Counted from the first letter of the stretch, positions 1-8,080 are shown. The stretch is DNA of 42,300 nt from an uncultured Marmoricola sp. (GCF_943913695.1 NZ_CALTZE010000011.1:1-42300), one strand, 5' to 3'. Numbers and translations: made by a program. Notes: generated by a model from the letters alone, not told the origin.

Positions 1-1
1 G

Positions 2-583
2 CTCGGCGGCGAGCAGTCCGGCCACATCGCCGACGTCGGCTTCGACCTCTACGTGCGGCTGGTCGGCGAGGCGGTCTCGGAGTTCCGCCAGGACGGCAGC
101 GCGCCCGAGGAGACCGTCGAGGTCAAGATCGAGCTGCCGGTGGAGGCCCACCTGCCGCACGACTACGTGCCGAGCGAGCGGCTGCGCCTGGAGATGTACA
201 AGCGGCTGGCCGAGGTGCGCTCCGACGACGACGTCGCCACCCTGCGCGAGGAGCTGGTCGACCGCTACGGAGAGCCGCCGGTCGAGGTGACCCGGCTGCT
301 GGCCGTCGCGAGCTTCCGCGCCCGCTGCCGCCAGGCGGGCATCACCGAGGTGACGCTGGCGGGCAAGCACGTCCGTTTCCACCCCGTGGAGCTGCCCGAC
401 AGCCGCGTGGTGCGGCTGCAGCGGCTCTACCCCAAGAGCCTGGTGAAGGCTCCCGTGTCTACGATGCTGGTGCCGCGGCCACAGCACCGTGGCGCCACGG
501 TCGGACCGATGCGGGACGAGGAGCTGCTCGCCTGGGCCCGGCAGGTCCTGGACGCGGTGGTCGATCCGCCGCCGGTCGCCTGA
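2..583 (+). CDS. mfd: Transcription-repair coupling factor Mfd, C-terminal end (5' truncated by window)
   Basis: The reading frame is open from the left edge and ends at 583, giving about 193 residues. It starts with GEQSGHIADVGFDLYVRL, the typical junction between the helicase core and the C-terminal autoinhibitory (D7/TRCF) domain of Mfd, and continues with the usual sequence around LPHDYVPSERLRLEMYKRL. Mfd removes RNA polymerase stalled at lesions and recruits UvrA. Only the C-terminal domain is in the window, so the helicase motifs cannot be seen. It is followed after 12 bp by a lipoprotein gene on the same strand. Confidence 0.93.
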   Translation, partial: LGGEQSGHIADVGFDLYVRLVGEAVSEFRQDGSAPEETVEVKIELPVEAHLPHDYVPSERLRLEMYKRLAEVRSDDDVATLREELVDRYGEPPVEVTRLLAVASFRARCRQAGITEVTLAGKHVRFHPVELPDSRVVRLQRLYPKSLVKAPVSTMLVPRPQHRGATVGPMRDEELLAWARQVLDAVVDPPPVA

Positions 584-595
584 GGAGGCACGACA

Positions 596-1279
596 GTGAA
601 GGCTCGCAGCTGGGTCCCCGCAGTGGCCGCGTCGCTGCTGCTGCTCTCCGGGTGCAGCACGCTGCCCCCCGGCACCGCCAGCGAGGTGGGCGACGACCGC
701 ATCAGCACCCGCCAGGTCGACGAGCTCACCGAGGCGCAGTGCACCCTGACCGCGCAGGGCGTGGAGGCCGGCCAGGCCCAGGTCGCTTCGCTCGCGCAGC
801 AGAAGCAGCAGATCCTGCGGGTGCTCATCGACGTCTCGCTCAACGAGCAGTTCGCCGCCGACCAGGGCGTCTCCGCACCGGCCGACGTACGCCAGCAGCT
901 GGTCGCGCAGAGCCAGCAGGGGCTCGAGCAGGTCGACCCCGACATCGCCGCGGTGATCGGACCGGTCGTCGAGCGCATCGCCGCGAGCCAGGCCGACCTC
1001 GGCCAGATCGGCGCCGAGTCGACCGGCCAGGAGCTCTCGCCCGACAACCTCGACCAGATGATCCAGCAGGGCCTGGCCCAGCGCCAGGAGTGGCAGCAGG
1101 ACGTCGAGGTGCGCACCGACGCGCGCTTCGGTCCCGACGCCGACGGACTCCCCGGTGCGGGCGACGGCTCGGTCTCGCGGGCCGGCTCCGACTTTGCCCG
1201 GCAGGCCCAGCAGGCCGCCTCGGGTGAGGACCCGGCGTTCGCCGCGGGGCTGCCCCCGGCCCAGCGGTGCGGCGGCTGA
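596..1279 (+). CDS. SurA N-terminal-domain-like lipoprotein
   Basis: A 227-residue protein with a GTG start at 596, preceded by a good ribosome binding site (GAGGAGG near 582-588). The N-terminus is a lipoprotein signal, MKARSWVPAVAASLLLLSGC, with lipobox LSGC, so the mature protein should be anchored to the outer face of the membrane. The segment EVGDDRISTRQVDELTEAQ resembles the first helix of the SurA/PrsA N-terminal domain; the rest is rich in Gln and helical. No parvulin prolyl-isomerase domain is visible, so a chaperone-like role is only an inference. It lies between mfd and mazG, where such a gene is commonly found in actinobacteria. Confidence 0.8.
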   Translation: MKARSWVPAVAASLLLLSGCSTLPPGTASEVGDDRISTRQVDELTEAQCTLTAQGVEAGQAQVASLAQQKQQILRVLIDVSLNEQFAADQGVSAPADVRQQLVAQSQQGLEQVDPDIAAVIGPVVERIAASQADLGQIGAESTGQELSPDNLDQMIQQGLAQRQEWQQDVEVRTDARFGPDADGLPGAGDGSVSRAGSDFARQAQQAASGEDPAFAAGLPPAQRCGG

Positions 1280-1281
1280 GC

Positions 1282-1953
1282 ATGCTGGAGGAGCTGGTGA
1301 CGATGATGCGCCGGCTCCGCGCCGAGTGCGGCTGGAAGGCGGCCCAGACCCACCGCAGCCTCGCGCGACACCTGCTCGAGGAGACCCACGAGCTGATCGA
1401 GGTGCTCGACGGCCTCGACGAGCAGACGGCCGCCGGACCGGTTGACGAGGAGACGCGCGCGCACCTGCGTGAGGAGCTCGGCGACGTGCTCCTGCAGGTG
1501 CTCTTCCACGCCGCGATCGCGGAGGAGCACGGCTGGTTCGACACCGACGACGTGGCGCGCACGCTGCGCGAGAAGCTGCTGCGCCGCAACCCGCACGTCT
1601 TCGCCGCCGCGGCCGACACCCGCGAGACCGACCCCGAGCGCATCAACGACCTCTGGGAGGCCGCCAAGGCCGATGAGCGCCCGCGCGCGGAGCTGCTCGA
1701 CGGCATCCCCGCATCGTTGCCGGCGCTGGCCCGGGCAGTGAAGGTGCTCGAGCGCCGCGAGCGGGCCGGGCTGCCGCCGCACCCCGCCGACGACGCGGGG
1801 TCCCACCCGGCTGAGTCCGCGACCGGTGACGTGACCGGAGACCCGGCCGCCGAGGTGGGTGAGGCGCTGCTCGCGACGGTCGCGCTCGCGCGTCGCCGCG
1901 GCGTCGACCCCGAGCAGGCCCTGCGCGAGACGCTGCGGCGGTTGCCGGCATGA
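1282..1953 (+). CDS. mazG: MazG family nucleoside triphosphate pyrophosphohydrolase
   Basis: Hydrolyses (d)NTPs to NMP and pyrophosphate, a nucleotide-pool cleaning function. The MazG fold is visible as GWKAAQTHRSLARHLLEETHEL (shown by its EExxE metal site, LEETHE) followed by the second metal motif EELGDVLLQVLFHAA. The ATG at 1282 lies just after the upstream stop (1277-1279); a GTG at 1267 in the same frame would overlap the upstream gene and add five residues. The C-terminal ~40 residues (after about 180) are Pro/Ala/Glu rich and less conserved. The gene overlaps the next one by 4 bp (ATGA), so it belongs to an operon. Confidence 0.92.
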   Translation: MLEELVTMMRRLRAECGWKAAQTHRSLARHLLEETHELIEVLDGLDEQTAAGPVDEETRAHLREELGDVLLQVLFHAAIAEEHGWFDTDDVARTLREKLLRRNPHVFAAAADTRETDPERINDLWEAAKADERPRAELLDGIPASLPALARAVKVLERRERAGLPPHPADDAGSHPAESATGDVTGDPAAEVGEALLATVALARRRGVDPEQALRETLRRLPA

Positions 1954-2663
1954 GGGCGAGACGCGCGGTCGCACCGGTGCTGTCGGCTGTGCTGGTCGCG
2001 CTGGCTGTGCTGACCGCCGGATGCGCCGCGGGCGGCCCCGACGACGAGACCGAGCCGCGGCCCACCCCGACCGTCACGGTGACCGGCGACCCGGTCCAGG
2101 AGCTGCCGGCGCGGCTCGACCTGGCCAGCGACCTCGACTTCGCCGACGAGGTGGTCTGGGCCGAGGGCACCACGCTGCACGTGGGCGCGCGCACGGTCGA
2201 GCTCGGCACGCTCGACCCCGCCCAGCTCGTGGTGCTGGACACGGGCATCCTGGTGCGCACCGGCACCGACGTCTGGTTCACCGCAGGGCGCAGGGCGCAG
2301 GGGCTGCCACTGCCGCCCGTCACCTCGATGGCGGTCTCCCAGGCGGGCGACCAGCTCGTGCTCGGCCTGGCCGACCGCGAGGAGCCGGTGGCCTACACCC
2401 TCGACGGCACCCGGGTCGCCTCCGAGGCCGTCGGCGAGCCGCGCACCCCGCAGCGCGTCGTCGAGGGCCCGGGCGAGGTCGCGCCCCCGCCGCGACTCGA
2501 CGTACGCGGCTGGACCTCGCCGACCGTCGCCTACGGCCTGCGCGGCGGCGCCGTGGTCAGCTGCGTGGTCGCGGGCACCACCCCCCGGTGCGAGCGCCTC
2601 GCCCGAGTCGGGGGCGACGCCGCCGTGGCCGACCTGGTCTTCGGGGTGCACCCCGCCGGCTGA
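1950..2663 (+). CDS. Predicted lipoprotein of unknown function
   Basis: A 237-residue protein whose N-terminus has Arg residues, a hydrophobic stretch and lipobox LTAGC (about residues 21-25), so it should be a secreted lipoprotein. After a Pro/Thr-rich linker the body reads as short beta-strand repeats with Gly/Asp turns (for example SQAGDQLVLGLADREEPV), which suggests a beta-propeller-like or beta-rich fold, but I do not recognise the family. The start overlaps the mazG stop by 4 bp (ATGA), indicating translational coupling. Confidence 0.75.
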   Translation: MRARRAVAPVLSAVLVALAVLTAGCAAGGPDDETEPRPTPTVTVTGDPVQELPARLDLASDLDFADEVVWAEGTTLHVGARTVELGTLDPAQLVVLDTGILVRTGTDVWFTAGRRAQGLPLPPVTSMAVSQAGDQLVLGLADREEPVAYTLDGTRVASEAVGEPRTPQRVVEGPGEVAPPPRLDVRGWTSPTVAYGLRGGAVVSCVVAGTTPRCERLARVGGDAAVADLVFGVHPAG

Positions 2664-2719
2664 GCCCGGCTCCGGCGCCCCGCCCGGCGAGGCTGGGAGA
2701 CCATGCGGCGCAGGACGGT

Positions 2720-2725
2720 TAGGGT
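2720..2725 (+). promoter_or_regulatory. Leaderless -10 box of eno (TAGGGT)
   Basis: The hexamer TAGGGT ends 6 bp before the GTG start at 2732, placing the expected transcription start on the G of the start codon. There is no Shine-Dalgarno sequence. The 68-bp gap after the lipoprotein stop otherwise shows no clear terminator. Confidence 0.6.
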
Positions 2726-2731
2726 CGTGCC

Positions 2732-4009
2732 GTGGCTTCCATCGACACCGTCATCGCCCGCGAGATCCTCGACTCGCGGGGCAACCCCACCGTCGAGGTC
2801 GAGGTGCTCCTCGACGACGACACCGTCGGCCGCGCGGCCGTGCCCTCCGGCGCCTCGACCGGCGCCTTCGAGGCCGTCGAGCTGCGCGACGGCGGCAAGC
2901 GCTACGGCGGCAAGGGCACCCAGAAGGCCGTCGCGGCGATCCAGGACCAGATCGAGCCCGAGATCGTCGGCCTGCCCGCCGCCGACCAGCGCCTGGTCGA
3001 CCAGGCCATGCTCGACCTCGACGGCACCCCCAACAAGGCCTCGCTCGGCGCCAACGCGATCCTCGGCGTCTCGCTGGCCGTGGCCCGTGCCGCGGCGCAG
3101 AGTTCCGGCCTGCCGCTCTACCGCTACGTCGGCGGGCCCAACGCCCACCTGCTGCCGGTGCCGATGATGAACATCCTCAACGGCGGCGCCCACGCCGACA
3201 CCAACGTCGACGTGCAGGAGTTCATGATCGCGCCCATCGGTGCGCCCACCTTCGGCGAGGCCGTGCAGCAGGGCGCCGAGGTCTACCACGCGCTGAAGTC
3301 GGTGCTGAAGAAGAAGGGCCTGGCCACCGGCGTGGGCGACGAGGGCGGCTTCGCGCCCGACCTCAGCAGCAACCGCGCCGCCCTCGACCTGATCGCCGAC
3401 GCGGTCAAGTCCGCGGGCCTCAAGCTCGGCAAGGACGTCGTGCTGGCCCTCGACGTCGCGGCCACGGAGTTCTGCACCCGCGGCAAGTACGCCTTCGAGG
3501 GCAGCAAGCGCAGCTCGGCGCAGATGATCGACTACTACGCCGACCTGGTCGACGCCTACCCGATCGTCTCGATCGAGGACCCCCTCGACGAGGAGGACTG
3601 GGACGGCTGGAAGGCCATCACCGAGCGCCTCGGCGCCCGCACCCAGCTGGTCGGCGACGACCTCTTCGTGACCAACGTCGAGCGCCTCCAGCGCGGCATC
3701 GACGGCGGCCAGGCCAACGCCCTGCTGGTCAAGGTCAACCAGATCGGCTCGCTGACCGAGACCCTGGACTCCGTCGAGCTGGCCCACCGCCACGGCTACC
3801 GCTGCATGATGAGCCACCGCTCCGGCGAGACCGAGGACACCACCATCGCCGACCTCGCCGTGGCCACCAACTGCGGCCAGATCAAGACCGGCGCGCCCGC
3901 TCGCTCCGAGCGGGTCGCGAAGTACAACCAGCTGCTGCGCATCGAGGAGGAGCTCGACGACGCCGCGCGCTACGCCGGCCGAGCAGCCTTCCCCCGCTAC
4001 CAGGGCTGA
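2732..4009 (+). CDS. eno: Enolase (phosphopyruvate hydratase)
   Basis: Converts 2-phosphoglycerate to phosphoenolpyruvate in glycolysis, in the cytoplasm; it may also associate with the RNA degradosome. The 425-residue length is normal. Visible hallmarks are the mobile loop SGASTGAFEAVELRDGG (about 40-56), the metal ligands in LALDVAATEF, SIEDPLDEEDW and VGDDLFVTN, the catalytic lysine segment LLVKVNQIGSLTET, and SHRSGETEDTTIADLAV. The GTG start gives the standard N-terminus MASIDTVIAREILDSRGNPT. It probably begins its own leaderless transcript and is followed by a division gene after 59 bp. Confidence 0.99.
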   Translation: MASIDTVIAREILDSRGNPTVEVEVLLDDDTVGRAAVPSGASTGAFEAVELRDGGKRYGGKGTQKAVAAIQDQIEPEIVGLPAADQRLVDQAMLDLDGTPNKASLGANAILGVSLAVARAAAQSSGLPLYRYVGGPNAHLLPVPMMNILNGGAHADTNVDVQEFMIAPIGAPTFGEAVQQGAEVYHALKSVLKKKGLATGVGDEGGFAPDLSSNRAALDLIADAVKSAGLKLGKDVVLALDVAATEFCTRGKYAFEGSKRSSAQMIDYYADLVDAYPIVSIEDPLDEEDWDGWKAITERLGARTQLVGDDLFVTNVERLQRGIDGGQANALLVKVNQIGSLTETLDSVELAHRHGYRCMMSHRSGETEDTTIADLAVATNCGQIKTGAPARSERVAKYNQLLRIEEELDDAARYAGRAAFPRYQG

Positions 4010-4068
4010 CGGTCCGCCCCGACCTGCTCCTCACGCCCCTCAGCCCCGAATCCCTGGAGAGACCTCCC

Positions 4069-4653
4069 GTGCCGAGCCGCAAGCCGACGCAGCGCCCCTC
4101 GCCGGCGCGCGGCCGCCGTCGCGGGTCCGCGTCCACGGCGGCGAGCGGCCAGGCCGGCGGCCCGGGCGGCCAGGGCGGCGGCCAGGGCGGCGGCCAGGGC
4201 GGCGTACGCCGGCCCCGCTTCACCCAGCGGATGGCGGTGCTGGTGCTCGTGGTCGGCGTGCTGGTGATCTCCTACGCCTCCTCGATGCGGGCCTACCTCG
4301 ACCAGCGCTCGCACCTGGCCGAGCTGCGCTCGCAGATCGCGCAGACCGAGCAGGACATCTCCGAGCTCGAGCGCGAGAAGCGCCGCTGGGACGACGACGC
4401 CTACGTCGAGGCCCAGGCCCGGGAGCGCTTCGGCTGGGTGATGCCGGGGGAGACCAGCTACCAGGTGATCGGCCGCGACGGCGAGCCGCTGCAGCAGACC
4501 GACGACCTGCCCGACCCCGGGTCGGTGCCCGAGGAGCTGCCGGAGGCCTGGTGGAGCAAGGTGTGGGGCAGCCTGGAGGCGGCCGACCACCCCGAGCGGG
4601 TGCGCACCCCGGCGACCCAGCTGGAGGCGCCGGCCCCAGCCGGCGACCGGTGA
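4069..4653 (+). CDS. Septum formation initiator, FtsB/DivIC-like
   Basis: A 194-residue bitopic membrane protein of the cell-division machinery. A basic, low-complexity cytoplasmic tail (1-50) contains three in-frame GGQG repeats, followed by a transmembrane helix (about 55-72) and a heptad-type coiled coil (about 75-108, LAELRSQIAQTEQDISELER). The motif ERFGWVMPGETSYQVI is typical of the FtsB/DivIC family. GTG start at 4069 is preceded by GGAGAG. The stop overlaps the DUF501 start (GTGA). The Gly/Gln tail is longer than usual and rests on a DNA tandem repeat. Confidence 0.9.
   Translation: MPSRKPTQRPSPARGRRRGSASTAASGQAGGPGGQGGGQGGGQGGVRRPRFTQRMAVLVLVVGVLVISYASSMRAYLDQRSHLAELRSQIAQTEQDISELEREKRRWDDDAYVEAQARERFGWVMPGETSYQVIGRDGEPLQQTDDLPDPGSVPEELPEAWWSKVWGSLEAADHPERVRTPATQLEAPAPAGDR
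4165..4200 (+). repeat. Three perfect 12-bp tandem repeats in the FtsB-like gene
   Basis: The unit GGCGGCCAGGGC occurs three times in a row and is followed by GGC. It is in frame and encodes Gly-Gly-Gln-Gly. Copy number could change by slippage without a frameshift, altering the length of the cytoplasmic linker. Confidence 0.85.
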
Positions 4654-5171
4654 GCATCTCGGCCGAGGACCGCGCGGCCGTGGCGGCCCAGCTGGGCCGT
4701 CCCCCGCGCGGCATCCACGAGGTCGGCCACCGCTGCCCCTGCGGCCACCCCGACGTGGTCACCACCGAGCCGCGGCTCGAGGACGGCACGCCCTTCCCGA
4801 CGACCTACTACCTCACCTGCCCGCGTGCGGCCTCGCAGATCGGCACCCTGGAGGCCTCGGGGCTGATGCGCGAGATGACCGAGCGCCTGGGCGCCGACCC
4901 CGAGCTGGCGTCGGCGTACGCCGCGGCGCACGAGCGCTACCTCGAGGCACGGCGGGAGATCGGCGAGGTGCCCGAGATCGACGGCGTCTCCGCCGGGGGC
5001 ATGCCCGACCGGGTCAAGTGCCTGCACGTGCTGGCCGGGCAGTCCTTGGCGCAGGGGCGGGGCGTCAACCCGCTGGGCGACGAGGTGCTCGACCGGCTCG
5101 GCTCGTGGTGGGCAGCGGGACCGTGCGTGCTGGGCGAGGACCCCGCACCGACACCCGAGGCGGAGCGGTGA
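4650..5171 (+). CDS. DUF501 family protein
   Basis: A 173-residue cytoplasmic protein of the actinobacterial DUF501 family, function unknown. It carries a Cys/His cluster (HEVGHRCPCGHPDVV) and further cysteines in YYLTCPRAAS and KCLHVLAGQSLAQG, which could bind a metal. The start GTG at 4650 is chosen because it overlaps the FtsB-like stop (GTGA) and gives the family N-terminus; the frame is open further upstream but that part is the shadow of the previous gene. It in turn overlaps the Ppx/GppA gene by 4 bp, a linkage widely conserved in actinobacteria. Confidence 0.9.
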   Translation: MSISAEDRAAVAAQLGRPPRGIHEVGHRCPCGHPDVVTTEPRLEDGTPFPTTYYLTCPRAASQIGTLEASGLMREMTERLGADPELASAYAAAHERYLEARREIGEVPEIDGVSAGGMPDRVKCLHVLAGQSLAQGRGVNPLGDEVLDRLGSWWAAGPCVLGEDPAPTPEAER

Positions 5172-6082
5172 CCCGGGTCGCCGCCTTCGACTGCGGCACC
5201 AACTCGCTGCGGCTGCTCGTCGCCGACCTCGATGCCGGGGAGGGCACCGCCACCGAGCTGGTGCGCGAGATGCGGATCGTGCGTCTCGGGCAGGGGGTCG
5301 ACCGCACCGGCCGGATCGCCGAGGCCACGCTGGAGCGGGTCTTCGGCGCGCTCGAGGAGCTCATGGGCCTGGCTCGCCAGCACGAGGTGGAGCGGGTGCG
5401 CTTCTGCGCGACCTCGGCCGCCCGCGACGCCGACAACGCCGCCGAGCTGCTCCAGGGGGTCCGCGACCGGGTCGGTGTCGAGCCCGAGGTGCTCGACGGC
5501 GACGCCGAGGCGCGGGCCAGCTTCGCCGGCGCGGTGCGCTCGCTGCCGCCGCTGCCCGGCCCGGTGATGGTGCTCGACATCGGGGGCGGCTCGACCGAGC
5601 TGGTGCTCGGCGAGCCCGGGGGAGCGTGCCGGGGTCGCTCGCTCGACATCGGCTCGGTGCGGCTCAACGAGCGCCACCTGGCCGACGACCCGCCGAGCGC
5701 CGACCAGGTCCGCGCGGCGCTGGCCGACATCGAGGCCGCTCTCGACGACTGCGAGATCGACCCCGCCGATGCCGGAGCGATCGTGGGCGTGGCCGGCACG
5801 GTGACGACGCTGGCGGCGGCCGTGCTCGGGCTGGAGACCTACGACCGCACCGTGATCCACCACAGCGTGCTGCGCACCGAGGCCGTCGAGGGCGCGGTCC
5901 ACCAGCTGCTGGCGATGACCGTCGAGGAGCGCACCCGGCTCGGCTACATGCACCCCGGCCGCGCCGACGTCATCGCCGCCGGAGGGTTGATCCTGACGCG
6001 GGTGCTGGCCCGTGCCCGCGTGCGCTCGCTGCTGGTCTCCGAGCACGACATCCTCGACGGGATCGCCTGGGAGATGGCGTGA
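5168..6082 (+). CDS. Ppx/GppA family exopolyphosphatase
   Basis: A 304-residue member of the actin-like ASKHA fold phosphatases that degrade polyphosphate and/or pppGpp. Visible motifs are the phosphate-1 loop FDCGTNSLRLLVADL (N-terminal), FCATSAARDADNA, the phosphate-2 loop LDIGGGSTELVLGE, and GVAGTVTTLAA. The length matches the short actinobacterial Ppx form with only the two catalytic subdomains. GTG start at 5168 overlaps the DUF501 stop; its own stop overlaps the next start (GTGA). Substrate preference cannot be decided from sequence. Confidence 0.93.
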   Translation: MTRVAAFDCGTNSLRLLVADLDAGEGTATELVREMRIVRLGQGVDRTGRIAEATLERVFGALEELMGLARQHEVERVRFCATSAARDADNAAELLQGVRDRVGVEPEVLDGDAEARASFAGAVRSLPPLPGPVMVLDIGGGSTELVLGEPGGACRGRSLDIGSVRLNERHLADDPPSADQVRAALADIEAALDDCEIDPADAGAIVGVAGTVTTLAAAVLGLETYDRTVIHHSVLRTEAVEGAVHQLLAMTVEERTRLGYMHPGRADVIAAGGLILTRVLARARVRSLLVSEHDILDGIAWEMA

Positions 6083-7041
6083 GGCGCTCGCCGTGGTTCT
6101 TCGGGCGCCGGGTGGCGCGCGAGTTCGTGGCCGACGAGGGACTCGACGCCGGGGCCTCGCTGACCTTCTTCTCCATCCTCTCGCTGCTGCCGGCGATGGT
6201 GGTGCTGGTCTCCCTGGTCGGTCTGGTGGGTCAGGCCGGCCGCACCGTCGAGGTCATCGAGAAGGTGCTCGCCCGGCTCTTCACGCCCGAGACCGCGCAG
6301 CAGGTCGGCGACGTGCTCGAAGACGTCACGCGCCTGGACGGCACGGCCTACACGCTGCTGCTGGGGCTGGCCGGCCTGCTCTGGACCTCCAGCGCCTACG
6401 TCAGCGCGTTCGGCCGGGTGATGAACCGGGTCTACGAGATCGAGGAGGGCCGGGCCTGGTGGCGGTTGCGGCCGCTCCAGATCCTCGTCACCGTGGCGAC
6501 CCTGCTGCTCACGGCCGCCGGCATCGTGATCGTCGCCCTGACCGGGCCCGTGGCCGAGGTCGTCGGCGAGGCGTTGGGGATCGAGGACGACCTCGTGGCC
6601 GCCTGGTCGGTGGCCAAGTGGCCGGTGCTGGGCCTGCTGATCATGGGCGTGGTGGGGATGCTCTACCGGCTGACGCCCAACGTGCGCTTCGACGGCTTCC
6701 GCCTGATCACCGTCGGCTCGTGCGTGGCGATCCTGGCGCTGCTGGCGATCTCGGTCGGGTTCGCCGTCTACGTCACCTCCCTGGCCGACTACAACCGCAC
6801 CTACGGCGCACTCGCCGGCGCCGTCGTGCTCGCGCTGTGGCTCTGGCTGGTCAACATGACGCTCGTGGTGGGTGCCGAGATCGACGCCGAGCTCGAGCGC
6901 GGCCGGCAGCTCCAGCAGGGCCTGCCGGCGGAGTCGCAGCTGGTGCTGGAGCCGCGCGAGGTCAGCGCCGCCCGGCGGCGCCGCGAGCGCAACGAGAGCG
7001 ACGTCGCTCGGATGCGCTCGATCCGGCAGAGCGTGGACTGA
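6079..7041 (+). CDS. YihY/virulence factor BrkB family membrane protein
   Basis: A 320-residue integral membrane protein. The N-terminus RREFVADEGLDAGASLTFFSILSLLPAM (shown by ASLTFFSILSLLPAM) and the segment SSAYVSAFGRVMNRVYEIEE are family hallmarks; about six hydrophobic segments follow up to YGALAGAVVLALWLWLVN. Family members were once called RNase BN but are now regarded as membrane proteins of unknown transport function. The start overlaps the Ppx stop, and the stop overlaps the next ATG by 1 bp (TGATG). The C-terminal tail is highly charged. Confidence 0.9.
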   Translation: MRRSPWFFGRRVAREFVADEGLDAGASLTFFSILSLLPAMVVLVSLVGLVGQAGRTVEVIEKVLARLFTPETAQQVGDVLEDVTRLDGTAYTLLLGLAGLLWTSSAYVSAFGRVMNRVYEIEEGRAWWRLRPLQILVTVATLLLTAAGIVIVALTGPVAEVVGEALGIEDDLVAAWSVAKWPVLGLLIMGVVGMLYRLTPNVRFDGFRLITVGSCVAILALLAISVGFAVYVTSLADYNRTYGALAGAVVLALWLWLVNMTLVVGAEIDAELERGRQLQQGLPAESQLVLEPREVSAARRRRERNESDVARMRSIRQSVD

Positions 7042-7775
7042 TGGCGGTGCGCACGCCGGCCGGCGTACGCCGCCAGGCCGCGACCGCGCCCGACCTCGAC
7101 GAGCTCGACCACCGACTGGTCGACTGCTTCGCCTGTCCGCGGCTGGTCGCGTGGCGCGAGCAGGTGGCGCGCGAGCGGCGGGCGGCGTTTGCGCAGGAGG
7201 ACTACTGGGGCCGTCCCGCGCCCGGCTTCGGCGACCCCGCGGCCCGGGTCCTGGTCGTCGGGCTCGCACCGGCCGCCCACGGCGCCAACCGCACCGGGCG
7301 CGTCTTCACCGGCGACCGCTCGGGCGACTGGCTCTTCGCCTCGATGCACCGGGTGGGGCTGGCCAACCAGCCGACCTCGCGCCACCGCGACGACGGCCTG
7401 GAGCTAGCCGGCGCGCGCGTGGTGGCGGCGGTGCGCTGCGCACCCCCGGCCAACAAGCCCACCCCGCAGGAGCGCGACACCTGCGCGCCGTGGCTGGACC
7501 GTGAGCTGGAGCTGCTGCTGCCGACGCTGCGCGCCGTGGTCTGCCTGGGCGGGTTCGGCTGGGCGGCCGCGCTGCGCGCGCTGGGCGACGCCGGGCTGGT
7601 CGTGCCCCGCCCCCGGCCCCGCTTCGGCCACGGCGCCGAGGCGGTGCTGGAGACGCCGTCGGGGGCCCCGCTGTCGGTGCTGGGCTGCTACCACCCCTCG
7701 CAGCAGAACACCTTCACCGGCCGGCTCACCGAGCCCATGATCGACGACGTCCTGGGGCGGGCCGCGCGGCTGTAG
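7041..7775 (+). CDS. Family 5 (UDGb-type) uracil-DNA glycosylase
   Basis: Removes uracil and other deaminated bases from DNA. The 244-residue protein carries motif A as GLAPAAHGANRTGRVFTGD (about 75-92), in which the usual catalytic Asp/Asn of other families is absent as expected for family 5, and the C-terminal motif HPSQQNTFTGRLT. Four cysteines (29, 32, 133, 148) match the [4Fe-4S] cluster ligands. ATG at 7041 overlaps the YihY stop. The gene closes the co-directional run begun before the window and is followed by a tRNA gene 19 bp later. Confidence 0.93.
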   Translation: MAVRTPAGVRRQAATAPDLDELDHRLVDCFACPRLVAWREQVARERRAAFAQEDYWGRPAPGFGDPAARVLVVGLAPAAHGANRTGRVFTGDRSGDWLFASMHRVGLANQPTSRHRDDGLELAGARVVAAVRCAPPANKPTPQERDTCAPWLDRELELLLPTLRAVVCLGGFGWAAALRALGDAGLVVPRPRPRFGHGAEAVLETPSGAPLSVLGCYHPSQQNTFTGRLTEPMIDDVLGRAARL

Positions 7776-7780
7776 CGCCC

Positions 7781-7786
7781 TATGCT
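7781..7786 (+). promoter_or_regulatory. -10 box upstream of the tRNA (TATGCT)
   Basis: TATGCT lies 8 bp before the first base of the tRNA, in the 19-bp gap after the glycosylase stop. This predicts transcription starting about two bases upstream of the mature 5' end. Confidence 0.55.
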
Positions 7787-7794
7787 CGGCGCGC

Positions 7795-7868
7795 GCCCCG
7801 GTATCCCAATCGGCAGAGGAAGCGGCCTTAAAAGCCGCGCAGTGTGGGTTCGAGCCCCACCCGGGGCA
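7795..7868 (+). tRNA. tRNA with anticodon TAA (Leu UUA), short variable loop
   Basis: A 74-nt cloverleaf: 7-bp acceptor GCCCCGG/CCGGGGC, D arm with GG at the expected place, 5-bp anticodon stem GCGGC/GCCGC around loop CTTAAAA (anticodon TAA at 7829-7831), 5-nt variable loop GCAGT, and T arm GTGGG-TTCGAGC-CCCAC. The 3' CCA is not encoded. The anticodon says leucine, but bacterial leucine tRNAs normally have a long (class II) variable arm and this one is class I. The D stem has only three Watson-Crick pairs plus a C-A mismatch. Aminoacylation identity is therefore uncertain. Confidence 0.85.
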
Positions 7869-7880
7869 CGCGAGGTGCCC
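7864..7880 (+). terminator. Small hairpin overlapping the tRNA 3' end
   Basis: GGGCA/TGCCC form a 5-bp stem that uses the last bases of the tRNA and the following trailer. No T-run follows. It may help 3' processing or termination; support is weak. Confidence 0.25.
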
Positions 7881-7916
7881 AGCGGGGCGACGTCGGCGAC
7901 GTCGTCGGCTGCGCAG

Positions 7917-7993
7917 ACGCGCGGACCTAAGTCGTGAGATCTGCCCGATCTGCACCGAGTTGTGGCCCAAGCCCCGGACTTAGGTCCGCGCGT
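7917..7993. repeat. Perfect 17-bp inverted repeat with 43-bp spacer
   Basis: Left arm 7917-7933 (core CGCGCGGACCTAAGTC at 7918) and right arm 7977-7993 (GACTTAGGTCCGCGCG plus T) are exact reverse complements. The spacer contains GATCTGC twice. There is no T-run after the arms, no open reading frame, and the AT-containing core stands out from flanking DNA. It could be a bidirectional terminator for the tRNA unit, a structured RNA, or a small nonautonomous (MITE/REP-like) repeat. The rest of the 212-bp gap 7869-8080 shows only a short CGACGTCG direct repeat. Confidence 0.8.
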
Positions 7994-8080
7994 TTACGCA
8001 TCCGATGGTCAGCCGGGCGGCAACGGACAGATTCACCGCAAGAGGGATGAAACGCCTAGCGACGGGGAAGGCTCCCCGAC

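Noticed and set aside
427..1974. A 515-residue minus-strand frame over mfd, the lipoprotein and mazG
   Set aside because: Antisense to three recognisable genes, with no family similarity and no promoter.
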